A stretch of 64,000 nt of DNA from UBA993 sp964389365 (GCA_964389365.1 CAYMDO010000004.1:30923-94922); one strand, 5' to 3'; positions 7,645 to 16,741 are shown, counted from the stretch's first letter. Made by a program: numbers and translations. Notes: generated by a model from the letters alone, not told the origin.

Positions 7645-9027
7645 ATGCGTACCCTAATTAAGAACGGAAAGATAATTACAGCTACGGACAGTTACCGGGC
7701 CGACATTTTGATCGAAGATGAAAAGATTGTTGCTATTGAATCAAATTCCGCCGCTTCGGCAGATCAGGTTTTCGATGCTGCCGATCTGTATGTTTTTCCG
7801 GGAGCGATCGATGTTCATACCCACCTTGATATGCCCTTTGGCGGCACGGTTACGGCAGATGATTTTACAACCGGCACTACTGCAGCCGCGGCCGGTGGAA
7901 CAACCTGCATAGTTGACTTTGCTATCCAAACCCCGGGAAAAACGCTTGGTGAAGCGCTGGAGGCATGGCACAAGAGGGCTGACGGCAAGTGTGTAATCGA
8001 TTATGGTTTTCATGTGGCAGTAACAGACTTAAATGATGCAGTTTTGGCTGAAATGCCCGCCTTGATAAATAAAGGTTATCCTTCTTTTAAAGTCTTTATG
8101 GCGTATAAGGGGGTATTTCAGGTTGACGACGCCACTTTGCTTAAAGTTCTGAAAAAGTCAGGTGAAGCAGGTGGATTAGTTCTGGTGCATGCTGAAAATG
8201 GCGATGTAATCGATGTCCTCTGCAGTGAGTTAATCGCTGCAGGTCACACAGAACCGATTTACCATGCGCTTAGCCGTCCGCCTCAAACTGAGGAAGAGGC
8301 AGTCAACCGCTTTATTACCATAGTTGAGCTGAGCGGTGCACCTGCATACATTGTTCATCTTAGTGATGCCGGAGCACTGGCCAGAGTTGCCGATGCCAGG
8401 CTGCATGGCTTCCCGGTTTATGCTGAAACCTGCCCCCAGTACCTTTTCCTTGATATCGATCGTTATAACGAACCGGATTTTGGCGGAGCCAAATATGTAA
8501 TGTCGCCACCGTTACGAGAAGCAGGTAATGCGGAGTATCTCTGGAGTGGCCTGGTGTCCGGAAATTTACAGGTAGTAGCTTCAGATCACTGTTCTTTTAA
8601 TTTTGTGGGTCATAAAGATCTGGGGCGTGACAACTTTACCAAAATCCCAAACGGGGCTCCGGGAGTTGAAACACGGGTTCAGCTGCTTTACGATGGCGGG
8701 GTTGTTGGTGGGCGATTTAGCATAAATAAGTTTGTTGACCTGGTAAGTACTGCACCGGCACGTATGTTTGGCTTATATCCGCAAAAAGGCACTGTAGCTG
8801 TAGGGAGTGATGCTGACCTGGTGTTGTTTAATCCGGAGACGCCATTTATTATTTCGCAGTTAACCCAGCACCAGAATGTTGACTATAACCCGTATGAAGG
8901 TTACAGTGGCCGGGGTGTGCCGGAAACAGTTTTCTCCCGTGGGAAGCTGGTTATTGATAAAGGAAAACATACAGGCAAAGTGGGGCATGGCCGTTTTCAG
9001 CCACGCCGGCAATTCAGCGGTCTTTAA
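7645..9027 (+). CDS. hydA: Dihydropyrimidinase / D-hydantoinase
   Basis: A 460-residue cyclic amidohydrolase that opens dihydropyrimidine or hydantoin rings to N-carbamoyl acids. Metal-binding signs are H58 and H60 (HTHLDMPFG), the carboxylated lysine K149 (PSFKVFMAYKG), histidines in VHAENGD and IVHLSD, and aspartate in ASDHCSFN. The ATG at 7645 follows GGAGGTG; a longer frame from 7579 lies inside the amidase gene and is unlikely. With the upstream amidase it makes two consecutive steps of reductive pyrimidine or hydantoin breakdown. The first enzyme, dihydropyrimidine dehydrogenase, is not in the window. Confidence 0.93.
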   Translation: MRTLIKNGKIITATDSYRADILIEDEKIVAIESNSAASADQVFDAADLYVFPGAIDVHTHLDMPFGGTVTADDFTTGTTAAAAGGTTCIVDFAIQTPGKTLGEALEAWHKRADGKCVIDYGFHVAVTDLNDAVLAEMPALINKGYPSFKVFMAYKGVFQVDDATLLKVLKKSGEAGGLVLVHAENGDVIDVLCSELIAAGHTEPIYHALSRPPQTEEEAVNRFITIVELSGAPAYIVHLSDAGALARVADARLHGFPVYAETCPQYLFLDIDRYNEPDFGGAKYVMSPPLREAGNAEYLWSGLVSGNLQVVASDHCSFNFVGHKDLGRDNFTKIPNGAPGVETRVQLLYDGGVVGGRFSINKFVDLVSTAPARMFGLYPQKGTVAVGSDADLVLFNPETPFIISQLTQHQNVDYNPYEGYSGRGVPETVFSRGKLVIDKGKHTGKVGHGRFQPRRQFSGL

Positions 9028-9045
9028 AAAAGGAGTAATTTACAA

Positions 9046-10059
9046 ATGATTGTAGTAATGAATCCCGGTGTCGGGGAAAAAGAAATTGCCAGGATAACCG
9101 ATAAGTTAAAGAAAATGGGTTATGGGGTACATATTTCGATCGGCGAAAATCGGACGGTAATAGGTGTAATCGGGCAGCGCCGCGAAGAAGTTGCCCAGGC
9201 AATGGAAGCGATGCCCGAGGTTGAAAAGGTTGTTTTTATCTCCCGCCCCTTCAAATTAGCAGGGCGGGAGTTTCATCCCAGCAATACAGTGGTCAGCGTT
9301 GGTGATATAACCATAGGCGGTTCCGAGTTGGTGATCATGGCCGGACCTTGTGCCGTTGAGGATGAAGAGCAACTGATTCTGGCGGCTGAGGCGGTTAAAA
9401 GTGCCGGGGCTAGGATTTTGCGAGCCGGCGCATTTAAACCCCGTACTTCACCGTATAGTTTTCAAGGGCTTGAACAGCAGGGCTTACATTTTTTAAACCG
9501 GGTTAGAAGTAGAACAGGATTACTAATAATCACAGAAGTTATGGATCAGTTCACCGTTGAGGAAGTGGCTGAATGTGCCGATATAGTCCAGGTTGGGGCT
9601 CGTAATATGCAAAACTACTACTTGTTACGTGAGCTGGGCAGGATCAGAAAGCCTGTGCTGCTTAAAAGGGGTCTTTCGGCAACTATTGAAGAATGGCTGA
9701 TGGCTGCCGAGTATATTTTATCAGGTGGTAATTACGATGTAATCCTTTGTGAACGGGGCATAAGGACTTTTGAACCTTATACCCGCAATACTCTTGATTT
9801 AAGTGCAGTTCCATTGGTAAAACAGTTGAGTCACTTGCCGGTTATTGTCGATCCAAGCCATGGAACAGGGCTTTCAGGTTTGGTGCCGGCAATGAGTAAA
9901 GCGGCACTGGCTGCCGGAGCAGACGGGCTGATGATTGAAGTTCATCCCAACCCGCAGGAAGCGCTTTCTGATGGGCCGCAATCGTTAACCCCGGCACAGT
10001 TTCAAGTTTTGGTACAAGAGCTGAAAGGGGTGGCCTTAAGTGTCGGCCGGCTCATCTGA
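9046..10059 (+). CDS. aroF: 3-deoxy-7-phosphoheptulonate (DAHP) synthase, with N-terminal regulatory domain
   Basis: Condenses phosphoenolpyruvate and erythrose 4-phosphate, the first step of the shikimate pathway. At 337 residues it matches the AroF/AroA(G) type: a ferredoxin-like regulatory domain (about residues 1-70) and then a barrel beginning with VIMAGPCAVED near 98. Other visible motifs are AGAFKPRTSPYSFQG, LLKRGLSAT and the metal/substrate segment VDPSHGTG near 270. GGAG lies before the ATG. It overlaps the start of the prephenate dehydrogenase gene by 20 bases, so aromatic amino acid synthesis is coupled at translation. Confidence 0.95.
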   Translation: MIVVMNPGVGEKEIARITDKLKKMGYGVHISIGENRTVIGVIGQRREEVAQAMEAMPEVEKVVFISRPFKLAGREFHPSNTVVSVGDITIGGSELVIMAGPCAVEDEEQLILAAEAVKSAGARILRAGAFKPRTSPYSFQGLEQQGLHFLNRVRSRTGLLIITEVMDQFTVEEVAECADIVQVGARNMQNYYLLRELGRIRKPVLLKRGLSATIEEWLMAAEYILSGGNYDVILCERGIRTFEPYTRNTLDLSAVPLVKQLSHLPVIVDPSHGTGLSGLVPAMSKAALAAGADGLMIEVHPNPQEALSDGPQSLTPAQFQVLVQELKGVALSVGRLI

Positions 10060-11167
10060 TCATCGTTTTCACTTTAATAAGGTGGCTTTGATTGGCGCCG
10101 GCTTGATCGGCGGCAGCATCACTATTGCTTTGCGGGAACGTAAACTGGTAAGTGAGGTTAATTGTTACGATCTTAACCAAGAAGCATGCCGGGAAGCTGT
10201 GAAACGAGGTGCAGCCGATTATTTTTCAGAAACTGTAATTGAAGCAGTTCGGGATGCAGATCTGATCATTCTAGCTGTTCCGGTCCTTAAAATACTGGAG
10301 CTGTTCAAAGAGATACTGCCTGCTGTTAAAAAAGGGGTGCTGATCACCGATGTGGGCAGCACCAAAGGGGCAATTATGGCAGCAGTTGAACAGATTCTGC
10401 CCCCTTCAGTTCATTATATCGGCGGGCATCCGATGGCCGGTTCTGAGGAAAGCGGTATTGGCGGGGCTGACCCTGCTTTACTCGAAAATGCCATCTATGT
10501 TTTGACTCCTGGGCCGGAAACTCCAAAGCCGGTTTATGATAATCTCTGTCAGATGATCTCGAAGATGGGAGCAGAACCAATAATCATTGATCCTCTCAAT
10601 CACGATCGGGTTGTTGCCCTGGTTAGCCATTTACCGCACCTTGCTGCAGCAACTTTGGTCCAATGCGTCACAGATGCCGGTGAAAAAGAACTAATTCATA
10701 CACTGGCAGCCGGTGGTTTTAGGGATAGTACCAGGATAGCGCTCGGAAACCCAGATGTGTGGCGCGATATATGCATCAGTAATCGCTGGGCGCTGCTGGC
10801 GGCCCTCAAGGGATTTAGAAAAAATCTTGATTCGGTGGAGAAAATTTTAACTGAACAAGATGGCGATGCTATACACGAATACCTTCTTCGGGCCAGGGAA
10901 TACAGAAGCTCTATACCGCACCGGGGGCGTGGTATTTTGCCGGAAATTTATGAGCTTATCGTTTTGGTCAGGGATAACCCTGGCGCGATAGGTAAGCTGA
11001 CCATGTTGCTGGGTGAATCGGAAGTAAATATTGATGCGATTGAAGTTATTCACGTCCGTGAGTTAGAGGGCGGCAGCATCAGGCTCGGTTTCCGAGATCA
11101 AGGTACCTGTCAAAAAGCTTATAAAATTTTAATAACTAATGGCTATACCGCCCATATCAGAAAATAG
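10040..11167 (+). CDS. tyrA: Prephenate dehydrogenase with C-terminal ACT domain
   Basis: Oxidatively decarboxylates prephenate to 4-hydroxyphenylpyruvate on the way to tyrosine. The 375-residue protein has the Rossmann motif GAGLIGGS near residue 18, the TDVGSTK and GGHPMAGSE active-site segments, and a C-terminal ACT domain from about residue 300 (IVLVRDNPGAIGKL), the usual site of tyrosine feedback. The GTG start lies inside the DAHP synthase gene after AAAGGGGTGG. No other shikimate genes follow; the next 500 bases hold a decayed reading frame. Confidence 0.95.
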   Translation: MSAGSSDHRFHFNKVALIGAGLIGGSITIALRERKLVSEVNCYDLNQEACREAVKRGAADYFSETVIEAVRDADLIILAVPVLKILELFKEILPAVKKGVLITDVGSTKGAIMAAVEQILPPSVHYIGGHPMAGSEESGIGGADPALLENAIYVLTPGPETPKPVYDNLCQMISKMGAEPIIIDPLNHDRVVALVSHLPHLAAATLVQCVTDAGEKELIHTLAAGGFRDSTRIALGNPDVWRDICISNRWALLAALKGFRKNLDSVEKILTEQDGDAIHEYLLRAREYRSSIPHRGRGILPEIYELIVLVRDNPGAIGKLTMLLGESEVNIDAIEVIHVRELEGGSIRLGFRDQGTCQKAYKILITNGYTAHIRK

Positions 11168-11201
11168 GCCGATGGTATCATGAATTATTAAGTGCGCAAA
11201 T

Positions 11202-11563
11202 TTATTGGTAGAGGTCTTTAAAACCGCCGATGATGTAGGCAGGCAGACCTAAGTGGTCGGCCAGGGTTTCACTTTTCTCTTTTTCAAAGAACACGGTCTC
11301 CTGGAAGGCCTGCTACCAGGCGTTCCAGGTCAATCTGCTTACAGCCAGGTCTAAGCGGATCTTTTTTAACTCTTCGCCTTACAGATAGCGTTTCAGCGCC
11401 AGAACAGGGCTGCTCGTGAACATTTTGTCCCGGTTGGCGATTCTCACCCCCGCAAGCGGCAGGGTGACGCCCTGATCCCAGAAGGGTTTTAGCCTTTCCC
11501 TTAGGGCCGTCAGGGTGAGCGGCATAAGCAAACAGATGGCGGTAGTTGAAGGTAGCAGGTTTC
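11202..11563 (-). pseudogene. Decayed reading frame of unknown family
   Basis: On the minus strand one frame reads as protein-like sequence for about 120 codons but carries two in-frame stops, near 11379 and 11316. Visible pieces are LRERLKPFWDQGV, VRIANRDKMFTSSPVLALKR, EELKKIRLDLAVSRLTWNAW and ETLADHLGLPAYIIGGF, ending at TAA 11202-11204. A 93-codon frame at 11284-11565 overlaps it in another phase but looks like a shadow because its composition is less protein-like. I do not recognise the family; a transposase or other accessory gene remnant is possible. The longest candidate start is ATG 11525, with no good ribosome binding site. Confidence 0.5.
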
Positions 11564-11659
11564 ATTAGGCTGCCTCTTTAAACTGATAAATACCTGCATC
11601 TAAAATCATTTTGCCAAAACAGATAGTCACCACAGATAATCACCCGCAATGGGCAAAAA

Positions 11660-11694
11660 AATCAAGTGACGCCTGTACTTGACGCCACTTGATT
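11660..11694. terminator. Probable bidirectional terminator hairpin
   Basis: A 9-bp stem (11660-11668 with 11686-11694) is flanked by a run of A on the left and TAGCTTTT on the right. It lies just past the stop of the minus-strand dodecin gene, where it would terminate leftward transcription. Confidence 0.6.
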
Positions 11695-11729
11695 AGCTTT
11701 TGATTCAGGCAATAATGATCATTAGGCTT

Positions 11730-11933
11730 TTATTCCTCGTACTTAAACGAAACATTCATTTTAACCCGGTAAACCAACTTGCCTTCTTCAATCTTCAAGT
11801 CCATCCTTCTTACTTCGGCGACCCGCAGGTCGCGCAGCGTTTTAGCTGCAGTAGTAACAGCTGTCTTGGCTGCGTCTTCCCATGATTTGTCGCTGGTGCC
11901 AATAATATCAACTACCTTGTAGACACTTTCCAT
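11730..11933 (-). CDS. Dodecin family flavin-binding protein
   Basis: A 67-residue protein of the dodecin family, which forms dodecamers that store or buffer flavins. It shows the family layout MESVYKVVDIIGTS, then SWEDAAKTAV with the flavin-stacking tryptophan near residue 18, and a final strand VYRVKMNVSFKYE. An arginine sits where many dodecins have a flavin-contacting glutamine (YRV rather than YQV). The ATG at 11933 is preceded by GGGAGGG; the longer frame up to 11999 has no support. It is monocistronic between a hairpin and a divergent gene. Confidence 0.9.
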   Translation of the reverse strand: MESVYKVVDIIGTSDKSWEDAAKTAVTTAAKTLRDLRVAEVRRMDLKIEEGKLVYRVKMNVSFKYEE

Positions 11934-12106
11934 TATCAGCCCTCCCGGCCAAATTAGTCTTAATGTTATCATTGTAAAGAATATTTTAATATATGTCAAT
12001 ATTATGTTATTGCAGCAGATTGGAAAGTCCTAATCTAAAGCTTCTATTTTGCTTTGTTAAACTATGTTAGAATGGTAAAAAAGTTGGTTGATAGGAGATG
12101 TTGGCT

Positions 12107-12541
12107 GTGATTAAAATGGAAGTAAAAACAGTAACAGCTGATCAAGGCGGCAATTTTCTGGTTTTATTGATGGATGATGAGGAGAAAAAAGTGCTTCCCA
12201 TATCAATCGGGCCGCTTGAAGCACAGGCGATTGCCATAGTATTGCAGGGCGAGTTGCCACTGCGGCCCATGACACATGATCTGCTGAAAAGTGTATGCGA
12301 TAATTTTGAGGGGCAGATAGAAAAAATTGTGATCACTGATATCATCGACAGTACTTTTTATGCTGAAATCTATTTGCAGAAAAACGAAAATACCATAATC
12401 TTAGATTCCAGGCCCAGCGATGCCATAGCCCTGGCTCTTCGCTGCCAGTCGCCGATTTATATGGTTCCCAAACTGGTCGAATTTACTTATGATTTTCAGG
12501 ATATTATCGCCCGTGAAGGCGGAAATGAAGAGCTCCACTGA
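12107..12541 (+). CDS. Bifunctional nuclease family protein (DUF151)
   Basis: A protein of about 144 residues from the BFN/DUF151 family; plant and some bacterial members show DNase/RNase activity, though the role in most bacteria is unknown. Family marks are VLPISIGPLEAQAIAI and the C-terminal DSRPSDAIALALR. Starts are ambiguous: AGGAG at 12093-12097 is 9 bases from GTG 12107 but only 3 from TTG 12101, and it abuts ATG 12098. I prefer GTG 12107. The gene is convergent with the transporter that follows, with four bases between stops. Confidence 0.88.
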   Translation: MIKMEVKTVTADQGGNFLVLLMDDEEKKVLPISIGPLEAQAIAIVLQGELPLRPMTHDLLKSVCDNFEGQIEKIVITDIIDSTFYAEIYLQKNENTIILDSRPSDAIALALRCQSPIYMVPKLVEFTYDFQDIIAREGGNEELH

Positions 12542-12545
12542 TTAA

Positions 12546-13469
12546 TTATGTTTTTAGGGCAGTGTGCGGCAGGATCTTCCTGCTGACCGGTTTTACCTTA
12601 GCCAGCTGAACCAGCACAACGCCGGCCAGGATTACGGAAGCAGCGATTACTGTTCTTGCCGTAACAACCTCTTGTAAGATCATTGCCCCTAAAACGACAG
12701 CCACAACCGGGTTTATATATGCATAGGTGCCGGCTTTAGCTGCCGGGATTACTTTCAGCATATAATAGAAAGCGCTGTAGGCAAGGATTGAGCCGATAAA
12801 AATCAGGTAAAGAAGTGCTCCGATTCCACTTGCAGAAGCACCATCGATTGAAACCCCTCCGTTTATGGCAGCTGCAATTAAAAAGGCGGAACCCGCTGAT
12901 AGCATCTGAATGCCAACGTTTGGCAGCATCGATCCGCTAATTGTCCTGCGTTTCAGGTAAATTGAGGCTGCTGCCCAGTTTAGCGAAGCGACCAGAACGG
13001 CCAGCATAGCAGGCACAGTATTTCCTTCCAGCGACATATTTGGGCTTACCAACATAGCTACCCCGCAAAAGCCGACAACCAGTCCCACCCAACCCAGCCA
13101 TCCCAATTTATGCTCGCCAGGGAAAAAAATTTCGATTAAAGCCATAAACAGCGGCACAGAGGCCACTAAAAGGGCAGTCAGACCGGAGTCGATCCACTGT
13201 TCAGCCCAACAAATTAAACCGTTGCTGATAAATAGCAACAATGCCCCGGCTATAATTGATGTCCGGTATTCCGACCAGCCGCTTGGGAAAGGCCATCTCT
13301 TCAGGAGTGAAACTGTTAACATGATCCCGCCGGCACTTGTAAACCTAATTCCGGCGAACGATAAAAAGTGCATATCAGTTACCGCAATTCTGATTGCCAG
13401 GTATGTGGATCCCCAGACAATGCATACGGTAAGGTAGGCTAATAATGCCAATCTGTTGTTTTTGTCCAA
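12546..13469 (-). CDS. EamA/DMT-family transporter
   Basis: A drug/metabolite transporter superfamily protein of about 307 residues with ten predicted membrane helices in two EamA repeats. Visible marks are the first helix CIVWGSTYLAIRIAV, the WAEQWIDSGLTALL segment closing repeat one, and AYINPVVAVVLGA in repeat two. Family members export amino acids, nucleosides or other metabolites; the substrate here is unknown. A longer reading to 13580 exists, but its extra 37 residues are not family-like. TTG 13469 has AAAGGAG 11 bases upstream and gives the usual length. Confidence 0.85.
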   Translation of the reverse strand: MDKNNRLALLAYLTVCIVWGSTYLAIRIAVTDMHFLSFAGIRFTSAGGIMLTVSLLKRWPFPSGWSEYRTSIIAGALLLFISNGLICWAEQWIDSGLTALLVASVPLFMALIEIFFPGEHKLGWLGWVGLVVGFCGVAMLVSPNMSLEGNTVPAMLAVLVASLNWAAASIYLKRRTISGSMLPNVGIQMLSAGSAFLIAAAINGGVSIDGASASGIGALLYLIFIGSILAYSAFYYMLKVIPAAKAGTYAYINPVVAVVLGAMILQEVVTARTVIAASVILAGVVLVQLAKVKPVSRKILPHTALKT

Positions 13470-13642
13470 CGGGGCTGTTTCTCCTTTAATGACCACCTCT
13501 GCTATAGTGCTCCAGACCGGCATTACTTTGCCTCTATATCTGCTAAGCTCAGGTGCACACTTATAATGATGGCCGTTCATAACAAAAACTCCCGCCTGAG
13601 CAGGGAGCTTTTCAGGTTGAGCTAATAACGGTTAATAGTCAT

Positions 13643-13729
13643 TGGTGCGGGCGAGAGGATTTGAACCTCCACAGGATTGCTCCCTCTGGATCCTAAGTCC
13701 AGCGCGTCTGCCAGTTCCGCCACGCCCGC
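13643..13729 (-). tRNA. tRNA-Leu (anticodon UAG)
   Basis: Read on the minus strand, GCGGGCG pairs with CGCCCGC to form the acceptor stem, followed by discriminator A and an encoded CCA. The anticodon loop is CTTAGGA between CTGGA-type arms, giving anticodon TAG. A long variable arm and the T-loop GTTCAAATC are present. Confidence 0.96.
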
Positions 13730-13913
13730 AGTTCTGTATCACTTAATATTATAATCACTTCAATGCCCAAAAACAATAAGCTTCGAAATTCTTAAGCACT
13801 ATTGTGAGTAAAGCCGAAACAGTTGCCGGTAACAGGAAAAAAGAATGAATCAGGCAGGATTTCTTCTAATATTTACGAATATTCTAAGGTGAAGAAGGAA
13901 GGAGCTGTCACTT

Positions 13914-15602
13914 TTGATCAAAGCAGCACTTGTCCTCCGCGGTGATCAGGGCCCGGACCTGCTTCATTTTCTTGAACAATGTCCGGAACTGGAGCTGGTT
14001 GCACTGGCCTGCCCCGATGGAGTTATCGACTGGTTGTCGGATATAGGCCGAAAGCATTATTTCATCACCGCGGACCTAGATAAAGTCATTGCCCTGGGCG
14101 AACTCGATGCAGTGATCGATGGAACCGGCGAGCCCGAGATTAGGTCATACCTGCAACAGAAAATAAACAAAAACGTCAGCTATGAACAGCTGGTTCCGGG
14201 TTCTGTATTGCATGCAATTTTCAGCTCCCGAGAAAAGCTTTTAGAAACAAGGCTGCTGAAAGGTGAACTTTTGGCGATCTTAAACTCGGTACAGGATGCC
14301 ATAGAGGTGGTTGATGCTAATGGTATTATCAAATATGTTAATCCGGCTTTCAGCAGGGTTACGGGTATTCCGGAGCAAAAAAGAATTAACCGATCAATAT
14401 TTGATGTGTCGCCCCACGGTGCCCTGGCTCAGGCTTTAATTCAGCAGAAACCGGTTACCGGTTACCGAACTCGTGTAGGCGGATCAGCCGCCGATGTAAT
14501 CTCCAACGCTTCTCCCATTGTCGTTGATGGAGAAATAATGGGAGCGGTTGTTGTGTTTCAGCCGGTTGGAGATATTTTGAAATTGATGGATGAGTTGAAA
14601 CACAGCAATGCAATTATTGATAACCTCTATGCCCAGATCGACCAGATTTCTGGATCACGGTGCAGTTTCGAAATGCTGATCGGGCAAAGCCGAATTTTTT
14701 GTGCTGCTGTCGACAAAGCCCGTAAGGCAGCCCGCAGTGAATCATCCCTCTTGCTTAGCGGTGAAAGCGGGACTGGAAAAAGCCTTTTAGCGCGGGCTAT
14801 TCATAGCGGCAGCTCAAGGAATAAGCGACCCCTAATCGTTTTTGATTGTTCAGCCGTTCCTGACTCTCTGCAGGAGATAGAGCTTTTCGGATGTGAAAAA
14901 GAAGCAATGCCGGGTATATTGCGTACCAGGCTTGGCAAGCTTGAACTGGCTGAGGGAAGTTCTCTGTTTATCAAGGAAATCAATTCCTTAAATCCTTTTA
15001 TGCAAAAAAAACTGATCCAGGTATTAGAGCAGCATTCATTTATCAGGATCGGTGGTGAGCAGGATATCCATGTCGACGTGCGGATTATCGCTTCTGCTGG
15101 GGAAAACCTGCTGGATGCTTCATATAAAGGTTATTTTTGCGAAGATCTGTACCGTAAGCTGAGCCAGGTTGCTATTGAACTGCCGCCTTTGCATAAGCGC
15201 CAGGATGACATTCCGCTGTTGGCAGAAGGGTTGATGACCGGACTTAATCGCAAACTAGGCAGGTCAGTTAATGAGATTTCAGCCAGGGCAATGCAGGAGT
15301 TGACGTCTTACGAGTGGCCTGGCAATATCAGCGAACTGAAAAGTGCTCTGGAACGGTCGATCATTGAAGCTGACGGGCCGGTTATTGAATACCATCATCT
15401 GCTGCCGTATATTGGGAGATTGGGTTTACATGACCTTACTGTTTTCGAGGAAATCGTTCCGCTGGAAAAGATGGAAGAAAAAATGCTCAAATTGGCCCTG
15501 ACCAGGTATGGCGAAAACCTGGAAGGGAAGAAAAAAGCAGCCCAGGCCTTGAATATTTCCCTCGCTACTCTTTATAACAAACTGAAAAAATTCAGCAGCT
15601 AA
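13914..15602 (+). CDS. PAS-containing AAA+ transcriptional regulator of NtrC type with degenerate GAFTGA and Walker B
   Basis: A 562-residue regulator. Order: a Rossmann-like N-terminal region (about 1-85), a PAS domain (about 118-225), an AAA+ domain with Walker A GESGTGKS near 283, and a Fis-type helix-turn-helix (KKAAQALNISLATLYNKL) at the end. The sigma-54 contact loop GAFTGA is replaced by EAMPGI near 328-333, and the Walker B LFLDEI by LFIKEI near 350, so the usual aspartate is a lysine. Sigma-54 activation and normal ATP hydrolysis are therefore doubtful. TyrR is a known relative that works without sigma-54. It starts at TTG after GGAG and directly precedes the methylmalonyl-CoA genes, which it probably controls; similar regulators head propionate clusters in Pelotomaculum. 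Confidence 0.85.
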   Translation: MIKAALVLRGDQGPDLLHFLEQCPELELVALACPDGVIDWLSDIGRKHYFITADLDKVIALGELDAVIDGTGEPEIRSYLQQKINKNVSYEQLVPGSVLHAIFSSREKLLETRLLKGELLAILNSVQDAIEVVDANGIIKYVNPAFSRVTGIPEQKRINRSIFDVSPHGALAQALIQQKPVTGYRTRVGGSAADVISNASPIVVDGEIMGAVVVFQPVGDILKLMDELKHSNAIIDNLYAQIDQISGSRCSFEMLIGQSRIFCAAVDKARKAARSESSLLLSGESGTGKSLLARAIHSGSSRNKRPLIVFDCSAVPDSLQEIELFGCEKEAMPGILRTRLGKLELAEGSSLFIKEINSLNPFMQKKLIQVLEQHSFIRIGGEQDIHVDVRIIASAGENLLDASYKGYFCEDLYRKLSQVAIELPPLHKRQDDIPLLAEGLMTGLNRKLGRSVNEISARAMQELTSYEWPGNISELKSALERSIIEADGPVIEYHHLLPYIGRLGLHDLTVFEEIVPLEKMEEKMLKLALTRYGENLEGKKKAAQALNISLATLYNKLKKFSS

Positions 15603-15631
15603 CAGAGATTTAGTAGATTGGAGGTAGTATA

Positions 15632-16741
15632 TTGAAACTCTTTGAGTATATTGGTAAAGACTTGTTTAGAAAATATGGCATTCCGGTACCGCGTGGCCGG
15701 GTGGTATTCAGCGCCGAAGAGGCTGCCGAGGCTGCTGCCGAATTAGGTGATGTAGTGATAAAATCCCAGGTTTTAAGCGGTAAAAGGGGCAAGGCAGGGG
15801 GCATCTCATTTGCTTCCGGCCGGGGCCAGGCCCGTGAAGAAGCCGGACGCATTCTGCAGATGAAACTGAATGATCTGGTTGTAGAGAAACTGCTGGTTGA
15901 AGAAAAACTGCAGATTGAACAGGAACTTTACTTAGCTTTAACTGTTGATGGTTCAACTAAAAAGCCGATCGTCCTAGCTTCTTTGGAAGGTGGTATGGAT
16001 ATTGAGGAAGTCCCGGAAGAACGGATGGTCAAATGGCCTGTAGACGTATCAATAGGAATGCAGGATTATACAGTACGTGAAATATGCCGCCGGCTTGGCA
16101 TCAGTGGAAGCCTGCAAAAAGAATTATTATCGTTCTTACCCAAGCTGTACCAGCTTTTCCGTGACCTGGATGCCGAACTGGTTGAGATCAACCCGCTGGC
16201 AGTAACACCGCAAGGCTTGGTAGCGGCTGATGCCAAGGTAACCATCGACGACGATGCACTTTACCGTCACCCGACTTTGCCGAAAATCAAAGAGAAAACA
16301 GCGCTTGAACTCCGTGCAGAAGAACTTGGCCTGGCCTATGTCGAACTTGACGGTAATATAGCGATCATGGCCAATGGTGCCGGGATTACTATGGCCACAC
16401 TGGATATCGTACAGCACTACGGTGGGCAACCGGCTAATTTCCTCGACTTTGGCGGCGGGGCAGATGTGGAAAGAACCTCTCAAGCCCTTGAACTTCTGCT
16501 TGGCACCAACCCCAAAGTGCTATTAATCAATATTTTTGGCGGTATTACCCGCTGTGATGTGGTCGCGGAAGCATTCGTCAAGGTGAGGGAAAATAAGAGG
16601 TTTGATCTTCCCGTATCATTCCGACTTGTTGGGACCAACGAAGCTGAAGGGAAGGCAATCCTGGAAAAAGCCGGGATCAGGGTTTTCAGTACCATGGATG
16701 ATGCGGTACGCCAGGCTGTTGAATCTGCCCGGGCATCCTAA
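15632..16741 (+). CDS. sucC: Succinyl-CoA synthetase beta subunit (ADP-forming type)
   Basis: Forms succinate and ATP from succinyl-CoA, or the reverse, together with the alpha subunit. The 369-residue protein shows the ATP-grasp N-terminus (FRKYGIPVPRG, VVIKSQVLSGKRGKAGGI) and the C-terminal CoA-ligase domain with ANFLDFGGGAD and NIFGGITRCDVVA. The start is TTG at 15632 with GGAGGT 6 bases upstream. It sits 29 bases after the regulator. In this cluster it supplies the substrate-level phosphorylation step of propionate oxidation or, in reverse, activates succinate for propionate formation. Confidence 0.95.
   Translation: MKLFEYIGKDLFRKYGIPVPRGRVVFSAEEAAEAAAELGDVVIKSQVLSGKRGKAGGISFASGRGQAREEAGRILQMKLNDLVVEKLLVEEKLQIEQELYLALTVDGSTKKPIVLASLEGGMDIEEVPEERMVKWPVDVSIGMQDYTVREICRRLGISGSLQKELLSFLPKLYQLFRDLDAELVEINPLAVTPQGLVAADAKVTIDDDALYRHPTLPKIKEKTALELRAEELGLAYVELDGNIAIMANGAGITMATLDIVQHYGGQPANFLDFGGGADVERTSQALELLLGTNPKVLLINIFGGITRCDVVAEAFVKVRENKRFDLPVSFRLVGTNEAEGKAILEKAGIRVFSTMDDAVRQAVESARAS

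Noticed and set aside
11284..11565. 93-codon minus-strand frame
   Set aside because: Another phase of the same strand gives better protein-like sequence; this frame is the shadow of the decayed one.
15603..15631. Possible sigma-54 promoter at sucC, expected from the regulator type
   Set aside because: No TGGCAC-N5-TTGC-like pair is visible in the short gap, and the regulator lacks the sigma-54 contact loop.
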